Shown here: positions 35,512 through 43,488 of the stretch, in pieces
Layout of the letters: each line of letters opens with the position of its first letter
Numbering within the stretch: position 1 is the first letter of the stretch
Source: Cryomorpha ignava
GTDB lineage: Bacteria > Bacteroidota > Bacteroidia > Flavobacteriales_D > Cryomorphaceae
Assembly: GCF_010686655.1 (NCBI RefSeq)
Contig: NZ_JAAGVY010000002.1
Coordinates: 62,001 to 126,000, forward strand
Length of the DNA: 64,000 bases
Reading direction: 5' to 3'
Program-made: the position numbers and the translations under genes
The notes under the pieces: generated by a model
The model's input: only the letters and a program-made list of their open reading frames with translations
What the model was told of the DNA's origin: nothing
The model's database searches: none

Positions 35512-36774
35512 ATGGAGAGTAAAAAGGCTGAACGAACGGTTGAAACGAGAAAAATTTTTGGAACGAACAGAAGCGTAGTTGCCTTGGGAGTTGCCCGCAT
35601 GGCAGATTCTGTCGGGAATTCTTTTCTGATTGTAGTTTTGCCTCTTTATATTGCCAGCCAGAGCGTTACAGGCGACACGTTCGGGCTATCAACCTCCTTA
35701 ATTACCGGAATTGTGTTGAGTCTTTTTGGAGTGGTGAGCAGTATTACTCAGCCATTTGTCGGAAGGCTATCTGATAAAACGGGAAAAAGAAAACTCTTCG
35801 TAATTATTGGTTTGGTGTTATTTTTCTTTGCCAATGCCGCTTTTACCTTCGCCGATACTTACGTTAGTTTATTGGTGGTAAGAGCTGTACAAGGTGTTGG
35901 TGCCGCGCTGACCATTACATCGAGTGTTGCGCTTGTAAGTGAAGTAAGCACAAATAGCAATCGCGGAAACAATATGGGCGTTTTCAATACCCTTCGCTTA
36001 ATTGGTTTTGGTGTAGGTCCGTTGTTGAGTGGAGTCTTAATTGAGGCGGGGCCGTATAACCTTCCGATATTTGGCGAAACGAGTGGATTTAATGCTGCTT
36101 TTTACATTGCTTCGGCGTCGGCATTGCTCAGTATTATATTGGTAATGTGGCTGGTCAAAGATTCGTCAGAGAGCAAGCCTTCTCAAAAACCATTGAAGAT
36201 AAGAGTTTTATCAAAAGAAAAAGGAAAAGTGCTCGATCCTATTTTTGCGCTGGCTTTGGCAACGCTTATTATGAGTATCGGATTTTCTCTTCTCGCTCCC
36301 ATTGAAACTGAAACCAATGAGCGACTCTCTCAAGGTCCGTTTTTATTTTCAGTAGAATTTACCGCTATGGTTGCAGCCCTTGCGCTGGTGCAGCCACTTG
36401 TGGGTCGGTTGAGTGATAAATACGGACGGAAGATTTTTATTATAAGCGGTATGATTTGCCTAATTCCATTCACCCTCGCGCAGGGATTTGCCACAGAACC
36501 CTGGCATATGATTACGGCGCGCGCTTTGCAGGGAGTTAGTGCATCGATGGTTTTTGCTCCGGCGCTCGCGCTGGCTGGTGATCTGGCAGAAAAAGGCCAG
36601 GCCGGTTCGCAACTCTCACTTCTTACCATGGCTTTTGGAATCGGAATCTCGATAGGCGCACTGCTGGCGGGATATGCTGTTGGCTTTGGATATCTTACGC
36701 CTTTTGCTGTAGGCGCATGTATGGCGGCGGTAGGAGTGGTGGTAGTTTCAACGCAGATTGCAAAAAAGATATGA
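35512..36774 (+). CDS. major facilitator superfamily transporter
   Basis: A 420-residue protein with twelve membrane segments. The MFS motif A appears in both halves: GRLSDKTGKRKLF (between helices 2 and 3) and GRLSDKYGRKIFI (between helices 8 and 9). The N-terminal half contains VRAVQGVGAALTITSSVALV, seen in drug/proton antiporters. Substrate is unknown; an efflux role is plausible. An N-terminal tail of about 25 polar residues precedes helix 1. It is a single-gene unit. Confidence 0.88.
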   Translation: MESKKAERTVETRKIFGTNRSVVALGVARMADSVGNSFLIVVLPLYIASQSVTGDTFGLSTSLITGIVLSLFGVVSSITQPFVGRLSDKTGKRKLFVIIGLVLFFFANAAFTFADTYVSLLVVRAVQGVGAALTITSSVALVSEVSTNSNRGNNMGVFNTLRLIGFGVGPLLSGVLIEAGPYNLPIFGETSGFNAAFYIASASALLSIILVMWLVKDSSESKPSQKPLKIRVLSKEKGKVLDPIFALALATLIMSIGFSLLAPIETETNERLSQGPFLFSVEFTAMVAALALVQPLVGRLSDKYGRKIFIISGMICLIPFTLAQGFATEPWHMITARALQGVSASMVFAPALALAGDLAEKGQAGSQLSLLTMAFGIGISIGALLAGYAVGFGYLTPFAVGACMAAVGVVVVSTQIAKKI

Positions 36775-36898
36775 GCTATACTCACCCCACCATAAATACA
36801 AAGAATTTAGTCTAAACAGTTCGTAAGATTTCTGTTCTAATTTTTATATGAGCTCATAATTATTTGAGGCAAAATGGTATTTTAAAGTTCTTAAAATC

Positions 36899-36938
36899 TT
36901 GATATGAATTATGTTCTTCATTATATTTGCTATATTTG
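36899..36938 (+). promoter_or_regulatory. promoter for the repeat-tract secreted protein operon
   Basis: TTG (36899-36901) and TATATTTG (36922-36929), 20 bases apart, fit the Bacteroidota -33/-7 consensus. A second TATATTTG lies at 36931-36938. The predicted start of transcription is 30-40 bases before the gene. Confidence 0.5.
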
Positions 36939-36959
36939 AGATGTTACTAAACAAAAATC

Positions 36960-37499
36960 TTGCAATCATGTATCTCAAAAAGAAACTGTTTATCTCCTTC
37001 CTTCCTTCCTTCCTTCCTTCCTTCCTTCCTTCCTTCTTTTAAGCTATTAGTCATATTGTTAGTGATGATTTTATCTACCTCGGTAAAAGCTCAAGGCAAC
37101 GGAATCTTATTTGTTAATAAAACCTGTAGTCCTGTTGATGTAATAGCATTATGCGGTATATGTGAAGTAAATCCTACTTTCACATCTTCTGTAGTTGTTA
37201 CATTACCACCTTACAGTGTTGAACTTTTCGAAAATGGTGTTTCATCGTTCTCAACATGTAGCGGTGAATTTGCATATTTTCGATTTTCCTATCCACTGTC
37301 ACCGCAAGGTCATGATATATGCTTTGCTTCTAGCGTGACAGATTGTGTAGCAGATCTACCTTGTACAAATTTGTTTCCTGATGTTGTTGTTGTTCCTCAA
37401 AGTGAAGCAAATTGCTTTCAAAACGACATTAAGGTTGTAACGGTATATCAACCAAGGTCTTTAGCAGGAAGCGAATGTCAAGTTGTCGCTTATGAATAA
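36960..37499 (+). CDS. small Cys-rich secreted protein, probably phase-variable
   Basis: The mature part (about 130 residues from GNGILFVNKTCSPVDVIAL) has eight cysteines spread along it. It follows a signal peptide core LLVILLVMILSTSVKAQ, so it is exported and probably disulfide-bonded. Between the start and the signal lies a (CCTT)10 tract. The natural-looking ATG at 36968 (MYLKKKLFISF) is out of frame with the mature protein at the present repeat number: it runs into TAA at 37040-37042. Loss of one repeat unit would join it to the signal and mature part. The in-frame reading given here needs the weak TTG at 36960 and would place a Cys- and Pro-rich tail before the signal peptide. Its stop overlaps the next gene by 8 bases. 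Family unknown. Confidence 0.7.
   Translation: MQSCISKRNCLSPSFLPSFLPSFLPSFKLLVILLVMILSTSVKAQGNGILFVNKTCSPVDVIALCGICEVNPTFTSSVVVTLPPYSVELFENGVSSFSTCSGEFAYFRFSYPLSPQGHDICFASSVTDCVADLPCTNLFPDVVVVPQSEANCFQNDIKVVTVYQPRSLAGSECQVVAYE
36996..37035 (+). repeat. tetranucleotide tract (CCTT)10
   Basis: Ten perfect CCTT units (36996-37035) followed by C and TTTT. The tract lies in the coding region between a candidate ATG (36968) and the signal peptide, and its unit length is not a multiple of three, so slippage changes the reading frame. Confidence 0.95.
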
Positions 37500-39390
37500 G
37501 ATTGTTCTCATAAACAGCGGAATTGCATTCTTGATTGGAATAACCTGCACGGCCCAAACCGATGTAAATTATTTGTACCACAAACAGTACTCCAATATAA
37601 ATCAATGGGTTGGTGGAGGAGTATTAAATTTAGAGCAGGATTTGAAAACGGGACTTTTTTTTTCCGAAATCTCCAATGGAGTCCAAAATCCGGCCACCTT
37701 TGACTTTTCGCTGTCATCTGAGCCGGATCTCTATGAAATTTCACCCGCGTTTGAAAATTTTGATAGCCGATTTACGCTATTTCGCACCCATTCAGAATCT
37801 CTAGAAACATTGAAAGAAATGTTGGTATTTTCAAAGTCTGGCTTCAATTATAATCCTGGAGCCGATTTCTCTACCGAATATTTTTTATTCACATTTCTTC
37901 TGCAATCCGGCAGTCATTTAATCAATTCATGGGGCTTAGATATAGAAAATACGAGCGAAGATCTTCAAAAAGACTTGGTTATCTTATACGATGATAATAA
38001 TAATGAAATCTTCAAGAGAGAACTAAATTTTCAGAACGCTGCAGGCTTTGCTAGTTCCAGAGGAGATGGCTTTCTTAGAATGGAAAATAAGCTAAGCAAC
38101 GAAATCCACATTCGTGATTTTCGCTTTGAGGAAAATGTCCAGATGGTTGTTTCTGGCGATACAACATTGATCTATTACCCCAGTAAAACACTATATCAGG
38201 AGGTGAGTAACCATGATACTATACTTTACAGTGGAATAATGGAATATACGGGGGTTTTTAAAAGTCGTGATTTGCATGTTGACGGTAATGTTGCCTTCCG
38301 TGTTTTTGAACTTTCAGGAGTAGTCGATTTAGATGTCACGGATCAAGAAAATTTTTACACAAGTGATTCCGGTAGTACCGATTTGATTTTAGTGAAATAT
38401 ACGGTTGATGGGCACGTTGATTACGTGAAAAAATTATCTGATTTTCAATCTGAAAATCCTACGGATGGAAATTACTACCCGGTAATATTTGTTGATGATG
38501 ATAAAGTGTCTATTAGATTCAGGTTAAGTGTGTCATCTGATAGCACAGTAGATATGGCTGTTTACGCTGAAAATATAATGGTAGATAGTGGTATTATAGA
38601 CGGGACAAGCTTTTCTCAGACAGCCAGATCACCGTTATATTTTACCTGCATTGAGAAGGCAAGCGGAGATTTTTTAGGAATAACAAAGAGTAATTTTATT
38701 ACAGAGAATGAAGTGTTTGCATCAACCAATGGCTCACCTACTAAGCGATTGACTAGTACAGGTCAGATTTTACTGAAAGTTCATTCTACGTACCCCTTCA
38801 CAGACTATGAATTGATTGTAGAATCAATTTATCCCGATACTTTTATATATGATTTAGAAGACGAAAGCGCAGGTCAGTACAGCAGGTTTGTAGAAATACC
38901 AGTAATACCTGATCAAAATGCAACACCAATTTCTACAGTTTTACCTTACGAGGGATTTCCGAATAACAATGTAATCTTTAATAATCTTCTTAGAATTGAT
39001 AATGACGTCATTTTACTATCCGGAGCACTTTATAGTTCAGTGAATCTGACGGTTGGAGACACGATTATTTCACTACAAACTACTCCAGACCCTTCTTTTG
39101 GAGTTGACGGAATTTTACTTGCTGTTTCCGAAATATTGGTTTCTACCAATGAAATAGAAAAACCGAAATATTCAATTTTCCCCAATCCTACGAGTGAGCG
39201 GTTAAGAATAGATTTGCCTTATAATGGGTTTTTGAATTACGAAATACTCTCTGTGACGGGCAAGCAAATTCTAAAAGGTACAATTTCTGAATCACTGCCT
39301 ATTAATGTAAGGGGACTTCAGCCTGCCGTTTATTTACTTGTAATTTCGGATGCAACCAATACCCAGACGGTAAAATTTGTAAAAGAGTAG
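37492..39390 (+). CDS. large secreted protein with T9SS type A C-terminal sorting domain
   Basis: The start is the ATG at 37492 (MNKIVLINSGIAFLIGITCTAQ, signal peptide); a TTG nine bases upstream is in frame but weaker. The 632-residue protein has a long strand-rich body without a recognised enzymatic motif. The C-terminal domain of about 75 residues begins YSIFPNPTSERLRIDLP and continues LSVTGKQIL and VRGLQPAVYLLVIS, the type A T9SS sorting signal that sends proteins to the cell surface. Its ATG lies inside the end of the repeat-tract gene, so the two are translationally coupled and phase changes upstream may alter its expression. Confidence 0.85.
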   Translation: MNKIVLINSGIAFLIGITCTAQTDVNYLYHKQYSNINQWVGGGVLNLEQDLKTGLFFSEISNGVQNPATFDFSLSSEPDLYEISPAFENFDSRFTLFRTHSESLETLKEMLVFSKSGFNYNPGADFSTEYFLFTFLLQSGSHLINSWGLDIENTSEDLQKDLVILYDDNNNEIFKRELNFQNAAGFASSRGDGFLRMENKLSNEIHIRDFRFEENVQMVVSGDTTLIYYPSKTLYQEVSNHDTILYSGIMEYTGVFKSRDLHVDGNVAFRVFELSGVVDLDVTDQENFYTSDSGSTDLILVKYTVDGHVDYVKKLSDFQSENPTDGNYYPVIFVDDDKVSIRFRLSVSSDSTVDMAVYAENIMVDSGIIDGTSFSQTARSPLYFTCIEKASGDFLGITKSNFITENEVFASTNGSPTKRLTSTGQILLKVHSTYPFTDYELIVESIYPDTFIYDLEDESAGQYSRFVEIPVIPDQNATPISTVLPYEGFPNNNVIFNNLLRIDNDVILLSGALYSSVNLTVGDTIISLQTTPDPSFGVDGILLAVSEILVSTNEIEKPKYSIFPNPTSERLRIDLPYNGFLNYEILSVTGKQILKGTISESLPINVRGLQPAVYLLVISDATNTQTVKFVKE

Positions 39391-39424
39391 TTGGTGCTTA
39401 TGGAAGAGCCCTCAGCGAAATAAA

Positions 39425-39448
39425 GAATGCCGGAATAGACCGGCATTC
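39425..39448. terminator. hairpin between converging genes
   Basis: A perfect 9-bp stem GAATGCCGG (39425-39433) / CCGGCATTC (39440-39448). A T-rich tail is present only on the minus strand, so it mainly serves the esterase gene. Confidence 0.7.
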
Positions 39449-39471
39449 AAATAGATTATTGTTCAAAGAGT

Positions 39472-40203
39472 TTAAAACTTCGTTTCAAGTACGTAAGGCA
39501 ACATTTTTCTCCATGTAGGCCAGTCATGCTTAATGTCATGACCCCAAACATCCAGGTCGTTGTTAATGCCTTTTTGATTTAGCAATGCTGATAGCGCACG
39601 CGAAGAATCGGGAGCTTCGTAATCGCCCGAGCCGGTAATAAGGTGAATGTGGTTGCTACTGCGAATTCGATCAAGCGTGTTTTTGTCCGATAGGTTTTGC
39701 AAATAATGCATTGGACTGTTAAAGTACACATCCTCATCCCAATAGCCTTTTGTATAATCTGTTAAATCGTAGGCACCGCTCATGGCAATGCAGCCATTAA
39801 TAAGCCACGGATTTTTGAAGAAAAGATTGGCAGAGTGAAGTGCCCCGAAAGAAGCTCCACTAATAATGATAGGTGTTTCCTGACTTGTTTTATTCTTGAT
39901 AAATGGAATAACTTCTGAATAAACGTATTGGTTAAACTGGTTGTGGCGAATAGCTTTGTGCTTGGGATTCATCCGGTTGTTCAGCCAACTTTCATTGTTG
40001 ATACTATTTATGCTAAAGACTTTAATTTTTCCGGCTTCAATAAGCGGTTTAATGGCATCGATAAGCTGAAAGCGCTCATATTCAAGGTAATCGGCAGCAG
40101 CCGTAGGAAGCAATAGAAGTGAAAAACCGAAGTGGCCATAACACACAATTTCCATATTCTTGTTTAAGGCATTGCTGTGCCACTGATGAACTTCTCTATG
40201 CAT
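39472..40203 (-). CDS. esterase-family alpha/beta hydrolase
   Basis: The ATG at 40203 gives MHREVHQWHSNALNKNMEIV; the longer frame adds 52 residues with no family support. The 243-residue protein looks like the esterase D family (Pfam Esterase). It has the nucleophile elbow GASFGALHSA, and a probable acid and His in TGSGDYEAPDSS and GHDIKHDWPTW. YGHFGFSLLLLPTAA near the N-terminus is the strand preceding the oxyanion region. Substrate unknown. No signal peptide, so cytoplasmic. Confidence 0.82.
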   Translation of the reverse strand: MHREVHQWHSNALNKNMEIVCYGHFGFSLLLLPTAAADYLEYERFQLIDAIKPLIEAGKIKVFSINSINNESWLNNRMNPKHKAIRHNQFNQYVYSEVIPFIKNKTSQETPIIISGASFGALHSANLFFKNPWLINGCIAMSGAYDLTDYTKGYWDEDVYFNSPMHYLQNLSDKNTLDRIRSSNHIHLITGSGDYEAPDSSRALSALLNQKGINNDLDVWGHDIKHDWPTWRKMLPYVLETKF

Positions 40204-40466
40204 CTTATCAATATTTATCGACTGGTTTTGAGCCGTAGTTTTATCAAGGTGCAAATTAACAGAAACTAAGGGGATAATTAGCCAGAATTTTATGGGCGTA
40301 GAAAAATTCTTATTTATTTTGATCTCAAACGTAAAAATAAAAAAGGTCGGCTCTTGCAAATTAGAAGTTCAAATTCTAATTTGAAAAATAACGCGATTGT
40401 AATGTGTTAAATGCCTTTCCTAACAATGGTTGTAAAGTCAACCTTATATTTGCCCAAATTCAACTA

Positions 40467-40826
40467 TTGAAAGAACTCGATAATTTTTACCTCAATCAGC
40501 AAGAGCCATTAAGGAGTTGTTATTTAGCCTTACGGCAAATAATTCTTGATTGTGATGCCCATATCACTCCCGAGTGGAAATTCAGACTGCCATTTTTTTA
40601 TTACAAAGGCAAAATGCTTTGTTATCTCTGGAAAGATAAAAATACAAACGAACCATATATTGGTTTTATGGATGGAATGAAAATGGTACATCCAGCGCTT
40701 GAGCAGGGCGATAGATCCCGGGTGAGGATTTTTAGGATCAATCCCGATAAGGACATTGATAAAAAGGAGATTTCGGATTTAATTAAATCGGCGATATCTG
40801 TAAATCCGAATTATTTGAAAAAATGA
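40467..40826 (+). CDS. DUF1801 (YdhG-like) domain protein
   Basis: About 119 residues. The open frame extends upstream to 40404, but the TTG at 40467 gives MKELDNFYLNQQEPLRSCYL, the usual start of Bacteroidota relatives. Conserved DUF1801 segments include ALRQIILDCDAHITPEWKF and LPFFYYKGKMLCYLW. The fold resembles the frataxin-like YdhG/YdeI group; the biochemical role is unknown. It converges on the phosphoesterase gene with almost no space. Confidence 0.78.
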   Translation: MKELDNFYLNQQEPLRSCYLALRQIILDCDAHITPEWKFRLPFFYYKGKMLCYLWKDKNTNEPYIGFMDGMKMVHPALEQGDRSRVRIFRINPDKDIDKKEISDLIKSAISVNPNYLKK

Positions 40827-40828
40827 GA

Positions 40829-41992
40829 TTACTTTAATTTCTTAGAGTAGATCAAGTTACCTTCTGTCATTGCTGAATCAGGCAGAAAATATTCAAGTAA
40901 ATGGGCACCATTCTGGTATAGTTCAATTCTTGCAAAACCTTTCTCGGAAGTACCAAATGCCAAATCATCGTTATGCTTCAAGTAGCCCGATTTACTCCCC
41001 GAACCACTCACAACGTAATGAGCTGTGCCATGCTGCTGATATTGAAGGCCGTGCTCATGGCCTGCGGTGTAAATTATGTTTTCGTAGCTGTTGAATCTTT
41101 GAGTTAATTCATTTACCAAAGCCGTGTATTTTTTATGAGGAATATCCTGATGGTTTCCCAGCTCACTTCGGTAAAGCGGATATAGGCTACCGATTATGGG
41201 CAGTGGAATGTAGAGGTAATCTCTAATATTGGTCAGCGGAAAAATATGATCTTTCCAGGTGAAATAGCCACCGTGATTGCCATTAGTGTATAAGGGGTGG
41301 TGGCCAACGATAATCACTTGATTGTTTTTATTTTTCAATAAAAGGCTATCTATTTGAGCCAAGAACTGAGTATTTGTGGAAACTGTGCAATTATCTGATT
41401 CGCCTTGTGGTTTGTCGTGTTTGTGGAGCCACCACTGGGTATCGATGGCAATCATAACCAGATTTTTATTCAATTCAATTTCTACCGGATCACCGCATCC
41501 ATTGTCTGGAAGAAAAGTGTTGCCTCGGTTGAGGTATTCTTCAATATACTTTTCTTCGCGTTGTACATATTCATCGCCTGCTTTTTTGCCTTCATGCCAA
41601 TCGTGATTTCCAGGCACAAATATGATTCGCCCTTGGAAATCCTTTAAAATGTCTAATTGCGCATTAATTCTTTGCTCATCTTCTTCCCGGGATAGATGAT
41701 CTTCAGGGTGAAGACCCGCTTCGTAAATATTATCGCCCAGAAATACAACCGATGTACTTTCGGAGTTTGACGCTTCAAGTTTTGTTTTTAGCAGTGCCAG
41801 TGATGGTTCCAGCGGATCTGTAGAAGGTTTTCCGGCATCGCCAATAAAATAGATAGTTTGCACAGGCGAAGTTGCTGGCTCAGTCGATTGTTGCCAATTT
41901 TTCTGATCAGCGCGATAATACGTTTGAGAAGATTGGCAGGCGGCCAAACCCAATATCAGACTATAAAGTATGAATATTTTGCAATTTTTCAT
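40829..41992 (-). CDS. metallophosphoesterase lipoprotein
   Basis: A 387-residue protein with a lipoprotein signal (CKIFILYSLILGLAAC). The calcineurin-like motifs are visible in order: IYFIGDAGKPS (GD), VVFLGDNIYEAGLHPED (GDN), FVPGNHDWHEGK (GNHD), IIVGHHPLYTNGNHGG (GHHP) and YTAGHEHGLQY (GHxH). It is probably located in the outer membrane or periplasm and hydrolyses a phosphoester or pyrophosphate; substrate unknown. The final 70 residues lie outside the catalytic core. The gene is monocistronic and converges on the DUF1801 gene. Confidence 0.88.
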   Translation of the reverse strand: MKNCKIFILYSLILGLAACQSSQTYYRADQKNWQQSTEPATSPVQTIYFIGDAGKPSTDPLEPSLALLKTKLEASNSESTSVVFLGDNIYEAGLHPEDHLSREEDEQRINAQLDILKDFQGRIIFVPGNHDWHEGKKAGDEYVQREEKYIEEYLNRGNTFLPDNGCGDPVEIELNKNLVMIAIDTQWWLHKHDKPQGESDNCTVSTNTQFLAQIDSLLLKNKNNQVIIVGHHPLYTNGNHGGYFTWKDHIFPLTNIRDYLYIPLPIIGSLYPLYRSELGNHQDIPHKKYTALVNELTQRFNSYENIIYTAGHEHGLQYQQHGTAHYVVSGSGSKSGYLKHNDDLAFGTSEKGFARIELYQNGAHLLEYFLPDSAMTEGNLIYSKKLK

Positions 41993-42558
41993 GTATACAA
42001 TAAAGCTGTTTTTATATCAGAAGTCGCAGCAGTCCATTATTGTTTATTTGAGAAGGAGATCAAGGCAAAGTGAAATATGAATTAAAAAAAGCCACCCGTT
42101 GCCGGTTGACTTTTCATCAAACTAAATTAACCAACTAAAAATCTTTTACGAAATTAAGTGCGGGTTTTTTTGAGTGAGCATGGGTTTCATTCCCACTTGT
42201 CATCTCTTCAACTTCTGTATTCAATTCTTCTCGATGAGTAGTCACGAGTTTTACTTCAGCTATTTTACTCCAACCAAGTTACATATTTTGGTTGCTACCG
42301 CCTATGCATTTTTCACGTCCTGCTTTTTTATTCTAGGTGATAAAATCGAAATAAATCTCATATTCGTCAGTCCAAAATAGACCGCTTTCAATCAGGTGAT
42401 TATACATTTATCATCTGGTCTTTATACTTTTTAGTTCTGCAAATAAAGAACTAAAAAAAACCAAATTTATTTCTGAATCACCGCTTTGCTTGATGATGAT
42501 ATTAAAACTAAATTTGCCGAACTATTTCGTGTCAAATTCAAATGTTTTCGTGTCATTA
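41993..42558. other. gene-free interval with two inverted repeats
   Basis: No credible gene. A perfect 11-bp inverted repeat, TTTTTAGTTCT (42428-42438) / AGAACTAAAAA (42447-42457) with an 8-base loop, is preceded by a looser hairpin, CAGGTGAT / ATCATCTG, at about 42394-42417. Neither is followed by a T run in a way that makes a clear terminator. They would lie in the leader of the outer-membrane protein gene at 42559. A weaker imperfect hairpin lies near 42087-42110. Confidence 0.45.
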
Positions 42559-43413
42559 ATGAAGTGTTTTATAGGATTAATTCTTACCCTCACCCTAAGT
42601 TCTCTCTTTGGGCAAACTGGCGCGGCCAGATTGAACACAAACACGTATCAAAAAGGAGATATCTATTTTTATTGGGGCTGGAACCGCGGGTTTTATACCA
42701 ATTCTGACATTCATTTTAAAGGGGAGCACTACGACTTTCAACTGGATAATGTGGTGGCTAAAGACAGGCAGACTCCATTTGAGGTTAACCCATACCTAAA
42801 TCCCAGAAACCTTACCATTCCTCAAACTAATTTTAGAATAGGGTATTTTATCAATGACCATTACAATGTTTCTTTTGGTTTTGACCATATGAAATATGTT
42901 GTCCAAACAAACCAAACCGTTAAAATAACCGGGGAGATAGATGATACCGGAATGATTTACGATGGTAGATATGAGAATGACGACATTGTGATCTCTCCTG
43001 ATTTTTTGCAATTTGAACATACCGATGGTTTAAATTACATCAACTTATCATTTCGCAGAGTCGATAAAATTCTTGCTTTTAATAAAGTGAAGCTTCACGT
43101 TACCGGAGGTGTTGATGTTGGTGTGCTGGTTCCACGAACAGATGCTGAATTGTTGAATTTTGGAGAGAATGACAAGTATCACCTTTCGGGATTTGGCGGA
43201 AGTTTGGTAGCCGGGTTAAATCTTACTTTTTTCGATCACTTTTTTGTCCAATCAGAACTTAAAGGCGGTTATATCAATATGCCTGATATGCGCACTACAA
43301 GTTCAAAAATGGACAAGGCATCGCAAAGCTTTTTCTTTGACCAGTACAATATAGTGTTCGGCTGGGTATTTCACATTGAGCGTCCTACGCCCGTCCCAGT
43401 AATGTCAAATTAA
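42559..43413 (+). CDS. outer-membrane beta-barrel-like protein
   Basis: The ATG at 42559 gives a good signal peptide (MKCFIGLILTLTLSSLFGQ); earlier in-frame ATGs near 42490 lead into a less convincing N-terminus. The mature part, about 265 residues, opens YQKGDIYFYWGWNRGFYTNS and is strand-rich throughout, with a barrel-like pattern in the second half (FRRVDKILAFNKVKLHVTGG, GFGGSLVAGLNLTFFDHFFV). This opening is shared with a family of small Bacteroidota outer-membrane proteins of unknown role. It is likely a single-gene unit. Confidence 0.72.
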   Translation: MKCFIGLILTLTLSSLFGQTGAARLNTNTYQKGDIYFYWGWNRGFYTNSDIHFKGEHYDFQLDNVVAKDRQTPFEVNPYLNPRNLTIPQTNFRIGYFINDHYNVSFGFDHMKYVVQTNQTVKITGEIDDTGMIYDGRYENDDIVISPDFLQFEHTDGLNYINLSFRRVDKILAFNKVKLHVTGGVDVGVLVPRTDAELLNFGENDKYHLSGFGGSLVAGLNLTFFDHFFVQSELKGGYINMPDMRTTSSKMDKASQSFFFDQYNIVFGWVFHIERPTPVPVMSN

Positions 43414-43433
43414 GCGTTTTCATTTTTGAAACG

Positions 43434-43467
43434 AAAAAACCCTCACAAGAAAAATCTTGCAAGGGTT
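43434..43467 (-). terminator. terminator of the TonB receptor gene
   Basis: Stem AACCCT / AGGGTT plus an inner CAAGA / TCTTG arm (43438-43467). On the minus strand it is followed by TTTTTT. It lies about 20 bases after the receptor stop. Confidence 0.8.
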
Positions 43468-43488
43468 CTAATCATGAAAAAAACGTCT

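Noticed and set aside
36330-36785. A 151-residue minus-strand frame opposite the MFS transporter end
   Set aside because: Antisense shadow with Ala/Pro-rich composition reflecting the complementary strand; no support as a gene.
36899-37035. An invertible promoter at the repeat-tract gene
   Set aside because: No inverted repeats flank the promoter; the tract itself explains possible variation.
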